Assembly (NCBI GenBank): GCA_025917655.1
Contig: CP084612.1
Coordinates: 1,488,001 to 1,552,000, forward strand
DNA from: Chlorella sorokiniana
Lineage: Eukaryota; Chlorophyta; Trebouxiophyceae; Chlorellales; Chlorellaceae
DNA length: 64,000 bases
Direction of reading: 5' to 3'
Positions 31,945 through 43,192 of this stretch are shown one piece after another. Both the position numbers and the translations under genes were made by a program. The notes under the pieces are model-generated. The model made no database searches and was not told where the DNA came from. It saw only the letters and a list, made by a program, of their open reading frames with translations. The first letter of the stretch is position 1, and every line of letters begins with the position of its first letter.

Positions 31945-33510
31945 TTACATCTTGTCTACAATCGCCTCCCGTATGCGGCAGATGTAGCGCAGCTGGGTGG
32001 TCAGCTCCGCCGCATGCTGCAGGTCGCTGCCCGCAAACGCCGCCCTCAGCTCCTGCACAGGTTGCCGCCACGGTAAGCTCATTCATGATCCACAACAGAG
32101 CCACCCACCTGACTTTGTTTCTGCCAGGCAGCGCGCTGGCGACAGCATGGCGGGCCTGCCACACGCACCTCCAAGCACCGCTCCTCTAGCGCGCTGTTGG
32201 CATCCAGCAGCTGCTGCAGGCGGCCCTTGTCCTGCGGCGCGGTGCCCTCCACCTCCTCACGCGCCTCCATCACATACATCAGCAACTGCAGCGGTAGAGG
32301 CAGAAAGAAAGAAGCAACGGAGCACAGCGCAGTCCGTCAGCAGCACACTCCTTGTTGGCAAACGGGGGCTGACCATTGCTGGGCTTTCACGGGTGGCGAG
32401 GGCACACACGCACCTCTGGGTCTGTGATGGTCATGCCCTCACAGGCGCCAAAACCCCGCTGGTTGAGCTGCATCAGGGGGGCATCCATGGTTGGTTACAT
32501 CACGTCAACCCCTGACGCAGCAGGGCTGCCACCACATGGGCCACCTCGGTCGGCCCTCTTTCCTTTTCACACCTCCGGCTGCCTTACCACCTCCCCTTTA
32601 TACCCTCTCCCCAGCCCCGGCTGCCGCGCTGCAAGCAGCAGCAGCAGCAGCGGCAGCAGCTCACGATGTAGTGCGCGCGGCGCAGCGGCCGCTTCAGCAC
32701 GTCGTACGCTTGGTTCACCGCCGCCGCCTGCTGCGCCGCATGCTCGCGCTCCAGGGGGACGCCATGCCGAAGCGGTCGGGGTGCAGGCGCATCTGCAGCG
32801 CCTTGTATCGCCGCTCCAGCTCGCCGACATCCAGGTCAAAGGCCCCCTCCTCCCTGACCGTTTGGCAGGGGATTGGGAGGACGTTTGATTGAAGAGGATT
32901 CTTGGATGACGCGGATGCCGGGTTTGTGGTGAGTAAGAGTTGCGTGGGCGACGTGGAAGGACAGGAAGAGGGGCAGAAGGCGGCGCCGAGCGGTGCGGGC
33001 ACAGCGGCAGGCAGCGGGCCGGCAAGCAAGGCACGGCCGGCGCTCACATGCCAAACACCGGAAAGTAGTCCGCCTCTGGGCTTGCAGGCTGCACCGACTC
33101 GCAATCGGGGCAGAAGAAGATGTCGTGGGAGGCGAGGCGCGTGCCGCACTGCCAGCACGTGCGCTCCTGCTGCTGCTGCAACGGCTCTGCATTCGCGGCT
33201 GCAGGGCGCGCTTCCCGCTGCGCCGCCTGCGCGTCGTGCTGCGCTCGGCTGGAGCTGGCGATGCCGTGAGCGGCACCCATGCCTTCGCCACGGTGCTGCT
33301 GGATCTGCTGACAGCGGCTTGCACCTGGCGCCACAGCTCCGGTGCCAAGGCTGGCTGCGCGCCGCCGCCAGACAGCCAGCGAGGGTGCAGCAGCCAGGTG
33401 GCTCTGCTGTGGCACTGTGCAGCATCGGTAACCACACATTCCACGTAGTAAGCGTTCAATGATGCTGCCTGGCCCGCAAACCCAGCCAAGCGAGAGACCG
33501 CACGACGCAT
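31945..33510 (-). CDS. HSCB: Iron-sulfur co-chaperone HSCB (Jac1)
   Basis: HSCB is the J-protein that delivers ISCU-bound Fe-S clusters to mitochondrial HSP70. Exon 1 from ATG 33508-33510 has an Arg/Ala-rich presequence (MRRAVSRLAGFAGQAASLNA), the eukaryotic zinc module CWQCGTRLASHDIFFCPDCE and DYFPVFGM. Exon 2: EEGAFDLDVGELERRYKALQ, MRLHPDRFGMASP (HPD motif), then EHAAQQAAAVNQAYDVLKRP. Exon 3: LNQRGFGACEGMTITDPE. Exon 4: LLMYVMEAREEVEGTAPQDK, LQQLLDANSALEERCLE. Exon 5: ELRAAFAGSDLQHAAELTTQ, LRYICRIREAIVDKM, stop at 31945. One base is missing near 33310 between presequence and zinc module and one at GGGGG 32754-32758 after MASP. Divergent from the helicase-associated gene, 287 nt apart. Confidence 0.92.
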
Positions 33511-33797
33511 TTTCGCAGAGGTAGCCCAGTTTCGCCCAGTGGCGCCGTTTTGTGCTGAAACAACAACCTTGGTGGCTCCAAGAATGCAGCCCGTCTGCTT
33601 AAGGCGTCAAAGGTGTAATACAGACAGCCTGGCACAGCGGAGCTGTACGGCTCCCCTGGCGTTTGGGGATGGCTTGGATCGCTTGTAAACAAAACATCGG
33701 GCGTTCTCACGAATTAAGGAGCTTACTGGCAGCCGCAGACGGCGGTGGGCAAGCTGAACACACCCACATGTCGCCCCAACTCGCTTTGCAAGCGGCC

Positions 33798-35631
33798 ATG
33801 AACGCCACGGTGCTGCAACGCTGTCGATGGTTGCAACGCTCACCACGAAACCCCGCAGCAGCAACAGGGGCAAGCGGCGGACCACAGCGGGCGCTCTCGC
33901 TGCGGCAACGGGGCAGGCAGGGGCGGCACGTCTGTGCCCTTGCCAGCGCTACCGGCGAAGCCCAGCAGCTGCTGGACCAGTTTTGGCTGGCAAGGGGCGT
34001 GGTGGACGAGCAGCAGCGCAGGTGGGCTTGTTTGGGGTGGCATGCTTGGCGGTCCTGGTGGCAAGGTGTCCTCTCGCTGGCTCTCTCTTTGGTGCCTGGG
34101 CTCCCTGTGTTGACGCGCATCGCACCTGCCGCTCGCCGAACCGCCGCAGGCAGCTGGTGGCTGCCGCGGGCAGCCTGCAGGCGGGGGAGCGAGAGGAGGA
34201 TTACCGGGAGCTGGAGCTGCCGTCGCTAAGCGCGGCCTGGTTTCTGGAAGCAGGGCAGGGGGCCAGCCCGGGGTGGCCGCCGCGTCGCGCCGCATCCTGG
34301 CGCTGCAGCAGCTGCTGGGGGCAGCGGCGAGGCGGCGTGGACGTGGTGTGGATGCTGGTGCGGGAGCCGCGCCTGCTGTCGGCGGACTTCCGCAGGTGAG
34401 GAGGCGGAGGCGGCGGAAGCAGAGGCCAGCGTGGTGCCAGCGGCGCTGGCTGTGCGCTGGGCTCATAGTCAGCGCTTGTCAGCTGCACAGCTGGGGGTAT
34501 CGTGCGCCCCCTCCATGCATCGGTCTGGCATCCTGAAACTGCAGCATCAAGGTACCTGGGCTGCTTGAGTGATCCGCTGCCGCCCGCAGTGCCATGACAC
34601 AGTTTGCCACAGTTTGCCCTCCTGCATCCCCCCCCTCCGCGCAGCATCATGCAGCGCCTATTCGACATGAAGGTGGCCGAGGGGTCTGAGGGCCTGGACG
34701 TGCTGCGCCTGGTGGAGCAGCAGCCCGCCCTGCTGCTGCAGCCCGACGCCGGGCTGGGCGCCGACGAAAGCGCGGCGGAGCGGCTGCACGCGTGGCGGCA
34801 CGGCCTGGTCAGCGACGGCGCCGCGGAGTGGGCTCGGCGGTACCGCGACCTGTCCGCCTACGTGGAGCGGTACGGCGACGCGCACGTGGGGTACCGCGAC
34901 GGAGACGACGCCGAGCTGGCGCGCTGGGCGGGCAAGCAGCGGGCGGAGCAGCGCGCGGGGCAGCTGGCGGCGGCCAAGCGGCAGCAGCTCGAGGTGGGTG
35001 GGGGCTGGCGCCTGGGCCAGCTGGGCCGGCCGCCCGGCGTGCCAGGTTGGCACATATGTTTGGGCCAGGGACGTGCGCCGCTCCTGGAGCAGCTGCCCTC
35101 TTCCCAGGGAAGTGCTGCAGGCTCCCACCTCCCGATGCCGTTGCCTTCCCCTTGCAGGCGCTGGGCTTCGAATTTGACGGCGAGGCCGCCGAGTGGGAGC
35201 GCTGGTTCAACGAGATTGCGGCGTTCAGCGGCCGCCACGGCCACTGCCAGCCGCACCCGTTGGCGCATCCCAATGGTGAGGCCCGCTTGTGGCCGCATGC
35301 GCCCTGGCCGTCCGCTGCCCGTGCATTGCATGGGGGCTGCGGTTTCCTCTGCCAGGCTGAGCCTGGAGCTGGTCCCTCGCCTCTTCTGCGCCCGCCACCT
35401 GTCCTCACAATTCTCGGCCCGCCTCGATGCGCAGCAACACCCGAATCCCCTCCCCCAACCCCGCACAACACACAACCGAGCCTCAACTGCCCCCCTCCGG
35501 CAGACTTCCTGCTGATCAACTGGTGCTCTGTGCAGCGCATCATGCGCCGCTGCGGCGTGCTGCCCGCCGACAGGGTGGAGCGGCTGGACGCGCTGGGCTT
35601 TGACTGGAGCGGTGCCGACCCGCTGTCGTGA
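33798..35631 (+). CDS. Protein with two helicase-associated (HA) domains, organelle-targeted
   Basis: Start ATG 33798 with a basic presequence (MNATVLQRCRWLQRSPRNPA). A middle region reads WFLEAGQGA, LQQLLGAAARRR, VVWMLVREPRLLSADFR| and IMQRLFDMKVAEGSEGLDVL, RLVEQQPALLLQPD; the LVREPRLL / LVEQQPALLL spacing resembles mTERF-type helical motifs. Two HA domains (PF03457-like) follow: WARRYRDLSAYVERYGDAHV...LARWAGKQRAEQRAGQL...LEALGFEF, and WERWFNEIAAFSGRHGHCQP...LLINWCSVQRIMRRCGVL...LDALGFDWSG. HA domains usually sit at the end of DEAD/H helicases, but no helicase core is present. Five exons; stop 35629-35631. Frame breaks of one base near 34270 and 34335. Nucleic-acid binding in an organelle is inferred. 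Confidence 0.75.
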
Positions 35632-35986
35632 GCGGCGGCGCGGCGGAAGCGTGCGGGAGCGTGCGCAGGCCTGCCTGCACTGGACGTGAGCATGGAGTTG
35701 CCGACGCTGCAAGCCTCATGCACCGAGTCGTGTACCTTGCAGTCGAAACGCACGAGTGCCGACCGCTTCATGCTCACCGCCGCACGTGCGGCCGAGTGCC
35801 GCTGCAGCCCAACGCAGCCCTGCCTGGCACACGTGTCTTGGCATGCAACTTTCTATGCAGTTGGCAACTTCATTACAAACTGCAACTGCTCACGGTCTGC
35901 ACCGTGCAAACTGCACCGTGTTCACAAATCAAGTAACAGTCACAGGAATCAAGCATGCAGCGCCTCACGGCATGAAATGGTAATAA

Positions 35987-35991
35987 TTACA
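35987..35991 (-). terminator. TGTAA poly(A) signal, GTP cyclohydrolase gene
   Basis: TGTAA on the minus strand 227 nt downstream of the stop at 36218. Confidence 0.5.
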
Positions 35992-36217
35992 GAGGGCGCC
36001 TTGCTGCAGGGGGGGCTGCAGGCACGGTGCATGGACAAAATTGCGAGCGGCCAAGGCAGCTGGCTCGGGAGCTCGAAGCAGGGAGGTGCAGATCGTGTGT
36101 TGGAAAGAGGGAAAGGCAACAGCGGCAGATGTCGGCCAGTCAACCCCTGACGGAACCGCTTGGCGCCGGCTGCAGAGGGCCCAGAGGGAGGCTGCCCCTG
36201 CACAGGGGGCGCCTGGG

Positions 36218-37363
36218 CTACCGCAGGTGCGGGTGGGGGTGGGCCTCCAGCAGCGCCTGCATGGCGGCCGCACGTGCCGCGGCGTCGCCCGCCCACACGC
36301 CGCGAGCCGCGGTGGTGAGCGTGGTGCTCGCGTGCTTCTCCACCCCACGGGCCACCATGCACATGTGGGCCGACTCAGCCACCACCAGCACCGCGCGGGC
36401 GCCCAGCGAGGCCACCACTGCAGGGGGACCGTTGGATGGGAGGGTCAGCGCGGGTTTGGCTGTGAAGAGCAGCTGGCGTGCAGCGTGCATGGCTGCACAT
36501 GCATGTGTGTTGGGCAACCCAGGCGCAGCCCCCAAGGTTACGAGATGGCAGAGCGTGCACACAGAACGGCCCAGCCCCCAAGCTTGCGACAGGGCAGGGG
36601 GTGCACGCAGAGGCGGCGCGCCGCGGCGCCCACCTGCGTCCGCCACCTGGTGCGTCAGCCGCTCCTGCACCTGCAGCCGCCGCGCAAACACCTCCACGAT
36701 GCGCGCCAGCGCTCGCTGCGGGCAGCCGCCGCCGCCGCCGTGGCCCAGCGGCGGCAGGTAGGCCAGCTTGAGGCGGCCGTAGAAGGGGAGCAGGTGGTGC
36801 TCGCACTGGGAGCTGAAGGGCGCCGCAAAGGTCTGCAGGCCGCCCGGCCCCCGCTGCGGCGGCTGCGCGGCAGAGGGGGACGCGCTGCCGCTGCCGGCCG
36901 TCTCCCGCAGGCCCAGCAGGCAGGGCGGGTCGGCTGAGAGCGACATGTCGTCCGAGGATGCATCAGAGGGGTCGGGGGAGTGCTCGTCGGGCGTAGGGGG
37001 CCCAGCTCGGGCGTGCACCCGCCGTGCGGCAGCTGCATGCGGTAGCCGGCGGTGGCGGCCGCCAGCCAGCGCGCGTAGCGTGCGCGCGCCGCCCTTCAGG
37101 CCCTGCTCGCAGGGAGGAGTCCAGGCAGCAGGCGGTGAGCGGGGCCGCAGCGCAGAAGGCAGGCGCAGTGCAGGGAGAGGCAACGGTTGCCCGCCGCCGC
37201 ATGCACACGCCATGCAAAGCGGGCAACACGCAGGCAGCGAGAGTCGTGCAGCAGCCATCAGCAACCGGCCCTCACCTTGCGGGTCGGGTCTTCCCCACAC
37301 ATTGCAGCAGCGTGTCCGCTGCCGCCGCCATGCTGCTGCTGACCTCTGGCTGCTCCTCCAGCC

Positions 37364-37401
<38 letters not shown>

Positions 37402-38164
37402 GGTTCCGCCGCCGCAGCATCGCAGCCCGCCTCCCAGCCAGCGGGGGACTGGCCGCCGAGGCGCAGCAGGGCCAGGAACTCTTGCAGCTGCCCGGAAGCT
37501 GGACGGGCAAAGCAGCCGCAGGTGGCTACGGTGGTGTTTGCGAGGGGGCGGGGCCGCAGCCCAGATGCACCGCCTGCACCACCGCCGCCACGCCCGCCGC
37601 CGCCACCTCCGCCTGCACCGCCGCCACGAGCCGCTCGGCAAACTGCTGCTGCGTCTGCAGGCGCGCCGCCAGGCACTTGGTCACGCGTGCCAGCTTGGAC
37701 AGGCCCAGCACCACGCCGCCAGCTGGCACGTACGCGATGTGGCAGCGCCCGTGGAAGGGCAGCAGCGTGGCCTCGCTCAGCGCGGCGAACGTGATGTCCC
37801 TCACGACCACCAGCCCGTCGGCGCCGGCGGCCACTGTCGGCTCGTGGAACAGCGCCGTGCCAAACGCGCTCTTGCATTCCTGGCGGTAGCCGCGGGTCAT
37901 GTCCAGCCAGGCCTTGGCCACGCGCTGCAGGCGCGGGAGGGAACGTGGTGGAACCGAGACTACGTGGGCCACGCACAGGGCGGCGGCCACGGCAAGGCGG
38001 GCGGCGGCGGCAGCCAGTTGCACGCTCCGCGCGCTTACCCGCGGCGTGTCGACCAGACCTTCGCGGGAAGGGTCCTCCCCTACGCCCAGTAAGAGCTGCT
38101 GCACCGCCGCCTCCATGCGCGCAAGCTCGGGCTGAGGCGTGTCTATATTCCCATTCTCGGCCAT
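36218..38164 (-). CDS. GTP cyclohydrolase I, plant-type two-domain
   Basis: First enzyme of folate (dihydroneopterin) synthesis; plant forms carry two tandem domains that share active-site residues. Domain 1: [111 protein letters not shown]. It has SEATLLPF where the zinc CEHHLLPF motif belongs, as in plant domain 1. A linker with polyQ11 (CTG repeat 37365-37397) follows. Domain 2: [16 protein letters not shown] (one base added at CCCC 37293-37296), [59 protein letters not shown]. This domain keeps CEHH and the HMCM loop. Stop at 36218. An alternative start is 38203 ([14 protein letters not shown]). A further frame break lies near 36990-37080. Convergent with the HA-domain gene. Confidence 0.9.
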
Positions 38165-38783
38165 GCAGGCCCTACTGTCGCAATGGCAAAGGCTGACAAC
38201 CATGCTGCCTTCCCCCTGGGGCACGCTGGAGGTGGGGTTGGACTTGCTATGCGGACCTCCTATGCCATGCAGCGCCAGGAAGGAGGTTGGGGGTCGTTGA
38301 TTGGTGGAGATGCTTGTGCAATTTGACAGGCAGTCACGAGATGCGCTCTGGGTGCTGTGAGCACTCCCGACTTTCCTGCCGCCCACACGCCGCCACGAGG
38401 CCGTGCCGGCCATGGCCAGAGTGTGCGGCTATCCCATCTGTTCACTATTATGTTGGGCAGAACTTGTAAAATTCTGCCGAGGTGAACTATTCAAACATTT
38501 AGCTGGTAATTTCAGCAAGTGCACCCCTTCCCTTCCGCAGGAAGCACACGATGCTGTGCGGGAAACGTGCCAGCGTGGTTGAAGTTTTCGTGAAGTGTTA
38601 CAATCATTAACTCATGACCGAGCATCACCTGATTTTAGGCATTGGAATGCACCTAGAATCAGGGCACCTTTATTTGCTCGCCTGGCACGGCGTGCATGCG
38701 CATGGTGCCGTTCCTCCCGCCCATTGTCATTGGGGGCTGCCGACAGCGGTCGCTCTATTGCTGATTGCTAAATCTCATATTGA
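38165..38783. other. Divergent promoter region
   Basis: Between GTP cyclohydrolase I (-) and RMI2 (+). AT-richer around 38440-38660; no gene supported. Confidence 0.45.
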
Positions 38784-39588
38784 ATGGAGACAGCGGGCTC
38801 ACCGGCTCCCAAGCTCCTCGCACAGCACCTTGCAGAGGCCGAAGTGATCAAAGGCGGCTTTCGGCTCGGCAGCTTGCCTGCCTTCGACAGAGCTTGGGTG
38901 CAGGTATATGCAGAGTCCGATCAGCTGTGAGATCGCCAGAGCGTGCAGCCCTCTCATTTCGCCGCGATGACCCCCGGCCTGCCGAGCCTCTTGCTAGCCC
39001 TGGCACTTGGTTCGCAAATGCTGCGATGCTGTACCGCAGGGCACGGTGACCCAGAAGCTCGGGGGCGCCTTCAAGCTGGACGACGGCACCGGCGCCATTG
39101 ACGTTGTGACGGGGCTGCAGAAGGACGCACCTCTGGCTGGCCTGGACCTCGGCAGCGTCACAGTCGGCGACTACGTGCTGGTGGTGGGCAAGGTTGTGCC
39201 CAACAAACAGGGTACAGGACTGCTGGGCATAAAATTACACAAGGTGGGTGCTGCACCGGCACCTGTGCGCAGGCCCCCTGATGGTTGCAGAGCGGTGACA
39301 CACCGGCTGGCAACACTCGCACGCTTGCTGTGCAAATTGTATGCTGTGCGCCTGCCAGCAGTGCCTGCCGCAAAGAATGCGCACGCCAGGCATTGCCCTG
39401 TTGCTAATCAGCGGCATCTGCGCGGTCTTCCCGCCTGAGACCACGCTCTCACCTCCCCACCCAATTACCCCATGCCGCAGATCATCAACCTGTCATGCGA
39501 TCCAGCGGTGGCGGCCCAGCGCATGCTGCACTGGAACCTGGAAGTGCTGGAGCTGCACCGGCTGCTGACAGATGCGGCGGCAGCCTGA
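38784..39588 (+). CDS. RMI2: RecQ-mediated genome instability protein 2 (RMI2), OB-fold
   Basis: RMI2 is the small OB-fold partner of RMI1 in the TOP3A-RecQ helicase complex that dissolves double Holliday junctions. Exon 1 (38784-38903) METAGSPAPKLLAQHLAEAE, GFRLGSLPAFDRAWVQ; exon 2 (39040-39243) GTVTQKLGGAFKLDDGTGAI, VTVGDYVLVVGKVV; exon 3 (39481-39588) IINLSCDPAVAAQRMLHWNL, EVLELHRLLTDAAAA. The AWVQGTV start of strand 1, the GDYVLVVGKV strand and the WNLEVLELHR C-terminal helix match animal/plant RMI2 (VWLQGRV, GKYVMVMG, WELEVEDLHR). About 143 residues, the usual size. Confidence 0.82.
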
Positions 39589-40842
39589 CTGGCCACTCCA
39601 CCGTGCTTGGGCAGCCGCCCGGGAAGCAGCAAGGCCGGCGGCAGCGGCAGGGCTCACCCGCTGCTGCGGTGCATCCAGCAGGCCGGCGCTGCGGCCCTGG
39701 CTGCGGGCGGCATGGCTGCTGTGCGCGCTGGGCTGCGCCGCCGCCAGCTCCGGCGACGCCGCGCTCGCCTTCCGCCGCTGCCAGGGCCAGTGCACACGCA
39801 CCGGCTGCGGCAGCGTGCTGGCAGCGCCAGCGCGGCAGCCTGCGCAGGGTCCCAACGGCGCGCAGGCCAGCGGCGCTGTGCGCACGGCGTGCAGCCCGCT
39901 GTGCGGCGGCGGTGCGGCCAGCGCCAGCGCGCCGCCGCCGCTCAGCCTGCGCCTGCTGCGCTGGGACTGCGCCGCCGACTGCTCCTACCTCTGCATGTGG
40001 CTCCTGGAGGGCAGCAGGCCGCCGGGGCAGCCCGTGCAGAAATACTTTGGCAAGTGGCCCTTCCGGCGGCTGCTGGGCATGCAGGAGCCGGCGGCGGTGC
40101 TGTTCAGCCTGGCCAATCTGGCGGCCCACCTGCACTGCCTGGTCCGCTTTGCGCGCCTCTGCCGGCATCTGGGCCGCTCCCGACGGCGACGGCGGCAGCA
40201 GCTGGGCTGGGAAGGAAAGCCGGAAGCCGGCATCGCCGACCGCGCCGGCACGCAGGAAGCCGAAGGCGGCGGCGGCTACCGCTGCCGCTGGCTGTGGGGC
40301 GGCTACATGCTGCTGTCCGCCAACGCCTGGCTCTGGTCGGCGGTCTTCCACAGCCGCGACACGCGCCTCACCGAGCGCCTCGACTACCTGTCGGCCGCCG
40401 CCCTCATCTTCTTCAACCTCTTCCTCTCGCTGGTGCGCGTGTGCGGGCTGCGCTCGCGCGGCGCCATGCTGGCGGTGGCCGCCCTGCTGGCAGCCTTCCT
40501 CGCCTCCCACTTCCGCCACATGCTCCTCGTCCTGTTCGACTACGGCTACCACGTTAAGGTGTGCATCGCGGCGGGCGCCGCCCAGTCCCTGCTGTGGCTC
40601 GGGTGGGCCGCCGCCGCGCCGCGCCCGGCCGCGGGCCCCTGCTAGCTTTCGTGCTGCTGGTGAACGCCTGCATGCTGCTGGAGGTGCTGGACTTCCCACC
40701 CGTCTGGGATGCTCTGGATGCCCATGCGCTGTGGCATGCTGCCACTGTACCGCTCGTGTACTTGTTTTACCGCTTTGTAACTGCCGACGTCTCCCACTGT
40801 GCTGCTGTGCCCTTCGAAAGTGCCAAACCCAAGCAGGTGTGA
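39572..40842 (+). CDS. PGAP3/Per1-like GPI-anchor remodelling protein
   Basis: PGAP3 removes the unsaturated sn-2 fatty acid from GPI anchors in the Golgi/ER. A signal-like segment (LRPWLRAAWLLCALGCAAAS) precedes the cysteine-rich luminal part (FRRCQGQCTRTGC...CSPLCGG). Then come the diagnostic WDCAADCSYLCMWLLEG, KYFGKWPFRRLLGMQEPAAV, WLWSAVFHSRDTRLTERLDY, SAAALIFFNLF and several membrane helices. After one base added at CCCC 40636-40639 it continues LLAFVLLVNACMLLEVLDFP, DALDAHALWHAATVPLVYLF, ending ESAKPKQV, stop 40840-40842. The only upstream in-frame ATG is 39572, which overlaps the RMI2 stop; a lost base upstream could hide another start. Apparently a single exon, unusual here. Confidence 0.88.
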
Positions 40843-41114
40843 CTGCTATCACCATATTTATTTGTTACTTGTGCAACATGACATCCACTCATACAAAGTG
40901 TGTAGCACAAGCATCATCAAAACTTAGCCGCTACAATGCAAGCAGGCGCGTTTCTCAGCACGGAGCCTGCAACATAAGCGATTGCGTTCAGAAAATGCTT
41001 GGATTAAACAGCTGCATTTATCGGGAGCTTGCGAGGCAGCGATAGTCTTCTCGGCGTGCTCTGCCAGCATCCTGCTGGCCAGTTCACAGCCATGCGGCCA
41101 GCTCCAGCTCCACT
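40843..41114. other. Convergent intergenic region
   Basis: No gene seen between PGAP3 and the LEA gene; AT-richer than surrounding exons. Confidence 0.4.
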
Positions 41115-42916
41115 TCACTGCTTCAAGCGGTCGCCCGCATCCCGCAGCGCGCCCGACGCATCGTCCTTGACATTCTCAGCCTTGGCCCGAGCCTTGCCGT
41201 ACTGCTCGCTGGCATTGCCCTGCGTGGACGGCAGCGGGCCAGGCGTAATGAGGAAGAACTGTTAAAGGTGCACATGCACCGTTGCATCTGGCGCTCGGCA
41301 GCATATGGAGATCCAACACCCCAGAGGGTTCAGTACGCAGCACGCAGCATTGCCTGGCCTCAGCAGCCGGCGGCGCGGCTCAGGAGGTGCGATACCCAGG
41401 GTGCGGGTCCTGCACGGAGCTCGGGCTCAGCACCAATATGGCCTCCAGCAGCCAAGAAAGCCAGCAGGCGCAGCAGCTCCCAAACTCCCGACCACCAGCA
41501 CGCGTTTTCCCTGAAGTGTACCGCCCACCTTCAGCTCGTTGTACTTCTCCTTGGCGGCATCCCCCAGGTTCTGCGCGTTGCGGGTGGCAGAGTCCCGAGC
41601 ATCCTGCAGTGGGGCAGCAGGGGGAGGGGGACATTTGCACGCTCCTCTTCTACGCTGCCTTGCAGATCCATCCCTCTCCAGCCTGACAGCAGCTCCAGCC
41701 TCCCAGCCCCACCCAATGCATTACCCAGCTGCGCGCGCCCCCTTCTCCCCACGCACCTCGGCATTACCGCCCAGCTCGCCAGCCTTCTGCTGCGCGGTGT
41801 CAGCGGCGTTCGACACCTTGTCCTTGGCGCCCTCGTAAACCTCCTGCGGGGGAGGCAGGGGACGAGGGGAGCGGTGCCGCAGTGGATTAAACTGACTGCC
41901 TGGCAGGCAACGGCTGGCTCAAGGGCGAGACACCCTGCCCCATGCGCCAGGCTGCCGGGATTGGGGCGGGCATGCCGCAGCCCAGCCAGCAGGTCCTCCT
42001 TAAAGCCGCCGCCGCCGGCACCACTGCCGCTGCTGTTGCCACTATCGCCGCCTCCCAGACCCCACCCCCACCCACCTTGGCCTTGTCGCCCGCGCCGCCC
42101 AGAGCATCCTCCGCCTGCTGCTGCGCGTAGCTGAGGTTCTCGCGCCCCTGGCGGCCGAGGTCGCCCGCCTTGTCCTGAGCGTCGTCGGCAGCACCGGTCA
42201 CGGTGTCCTTCACCTTGCTGGCGGCGTCGCTGCAGCAGGAAGGAGTTTGGAAGGAGGCAGGAGGCGGTCGGGGCAACGACGCAGCTGCGCAGGTGCAGCG
42301 GAAACGCAAGGAGACAGCGCCCAGCGTAGGCGTGTGCAGGGGCGATAGCGACAGCTTCCCAACACGGGGAGCTGCGCCAGGATCGTGGCACGCATGGTCG
42401 CCAGGTGGGCGGGGGCGCAGACGCCGAGCCAGGCCCCCTCGCGACTGTCTCAACTTGCAGCAAGTAGCTGGGCTCCCCGGCAGCAGGGGGCGCCTCTCAC
42501 CTGACTTTCTGCTTGGCGGAGTCGTAGACATCCTTGGCCTTGTCAGCAATGGACTCATCCTGCAGGCGATGAGGGGGCCAGCATGCAGGGGGTTCTGGGC
42601 AACAGCTGACAGGGAAGTCTGCTGTTTGGGCTAGCCTGCCTGCGGAGCTGGTTGATGCTTGGTGCAGCAGTTGCTGGCAGCCCTGCCTGCTGCAGGCGGC
42701 GGCGCCCCACAGCGGCGTACTCGCTGGCGCTCCCCGTTTCTGAGCTCAGGCCCCAGCAATCGAGCGCCTGCTGCCCTCAACCACCTCCCCCACTCACCGA
42801 GGCCCTGACCACCAGGGAAGGGCGAGCACGGGGGCCAGGCGGCGGCCGGCAGGGCGGGGCACAGAGGCGCGCGCCGTGGCAGGGCGGGCAGAGGTCATGG
42901 ACATGGCGGACTGCAT
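41115..42916 (-). CDS. Chloroplast-targeted LEA (group 3-like) protein
   Basis: Six exons. Exon 1 from ATG 42914-42916 is a transit peptide (MQSAMSMTSARPATARASVP...LAPVLALP) ending VVRAS after one base added at GGG 42815-42817. The rest is a charged, Ala/Lys-rich amphipathic helix without Trp: DESIADKAKDVYDSAKQKV, SDAASKVKDTVTGAADDAQD, KAGDLGRQGRENLSYAQQQA, EVYEGAKDKVSNAADTAQQK, DARDSATRNAQNLGDAAKEK, and YGKARAKAENVKDDASGALR, stop 41115-41117. Repeats of K/E/D-A-A at 11-residue spacing are typical of group 3 LEA proteins, which protect membranes and enzymes in drying or cold; Chlorella HIC6-type proteins are similar in plan. Divergent with the Trp-rich repeat gene. Confidence 0.8.
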
Positions 42917-43192
42917 GCTGAAGCGATCGATGTGAGAGTAGGCGCGGACAGGAGAAGAGAATATGTGAAATGGGTTTGGGGTGCGCGGCGATCGGCCGGG
43001 ATTTATGTGCTGAGTCGGCCAGCTGAGTAGGCCACCTGGCTTGTAAGACAGCTTCCGCCCAGCTGCTGAAACTTCTACCATGGCTGCCCATGGCTTACTC
43101 GGCTTCCCTGAGCGCCTCAGATCGCTGAATTGCGTGATAACATCCCTTCCAAGGCCAAACAAAGTTACAAGGCACCTGAGGCAGCAGGCACC
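42917..43192. promoter_or_regulatory. Shared divergent promoter between two LEA-type genes
   Basis: 276 nt separate the two start codons, so both promoters and 5' UTRs must fit here. It includes GAAACTTC at 43068-43075 (two inverted nGAAn/nTTCn units) with a third TTC at 43052, a partial heat-shock-element-like arrangement. Regulation by stress is inferred only. Confidence 0.5.

Noticed and set aside
37365-37397. CTG repeat as a possible mobile-element or regulatory repeat
   Set aside because: It is the antisense of an in-frame CAG/polyQ tract in GTP cyclohydrolase I.
39495-41045. A 516-codon plus-strand frame across PGAP3
   Set aside because: It is an Arg/Ala/Pro-rich shadow in another frame of the PGAP3 gene; the PGAP3 frame holds the family motifs.
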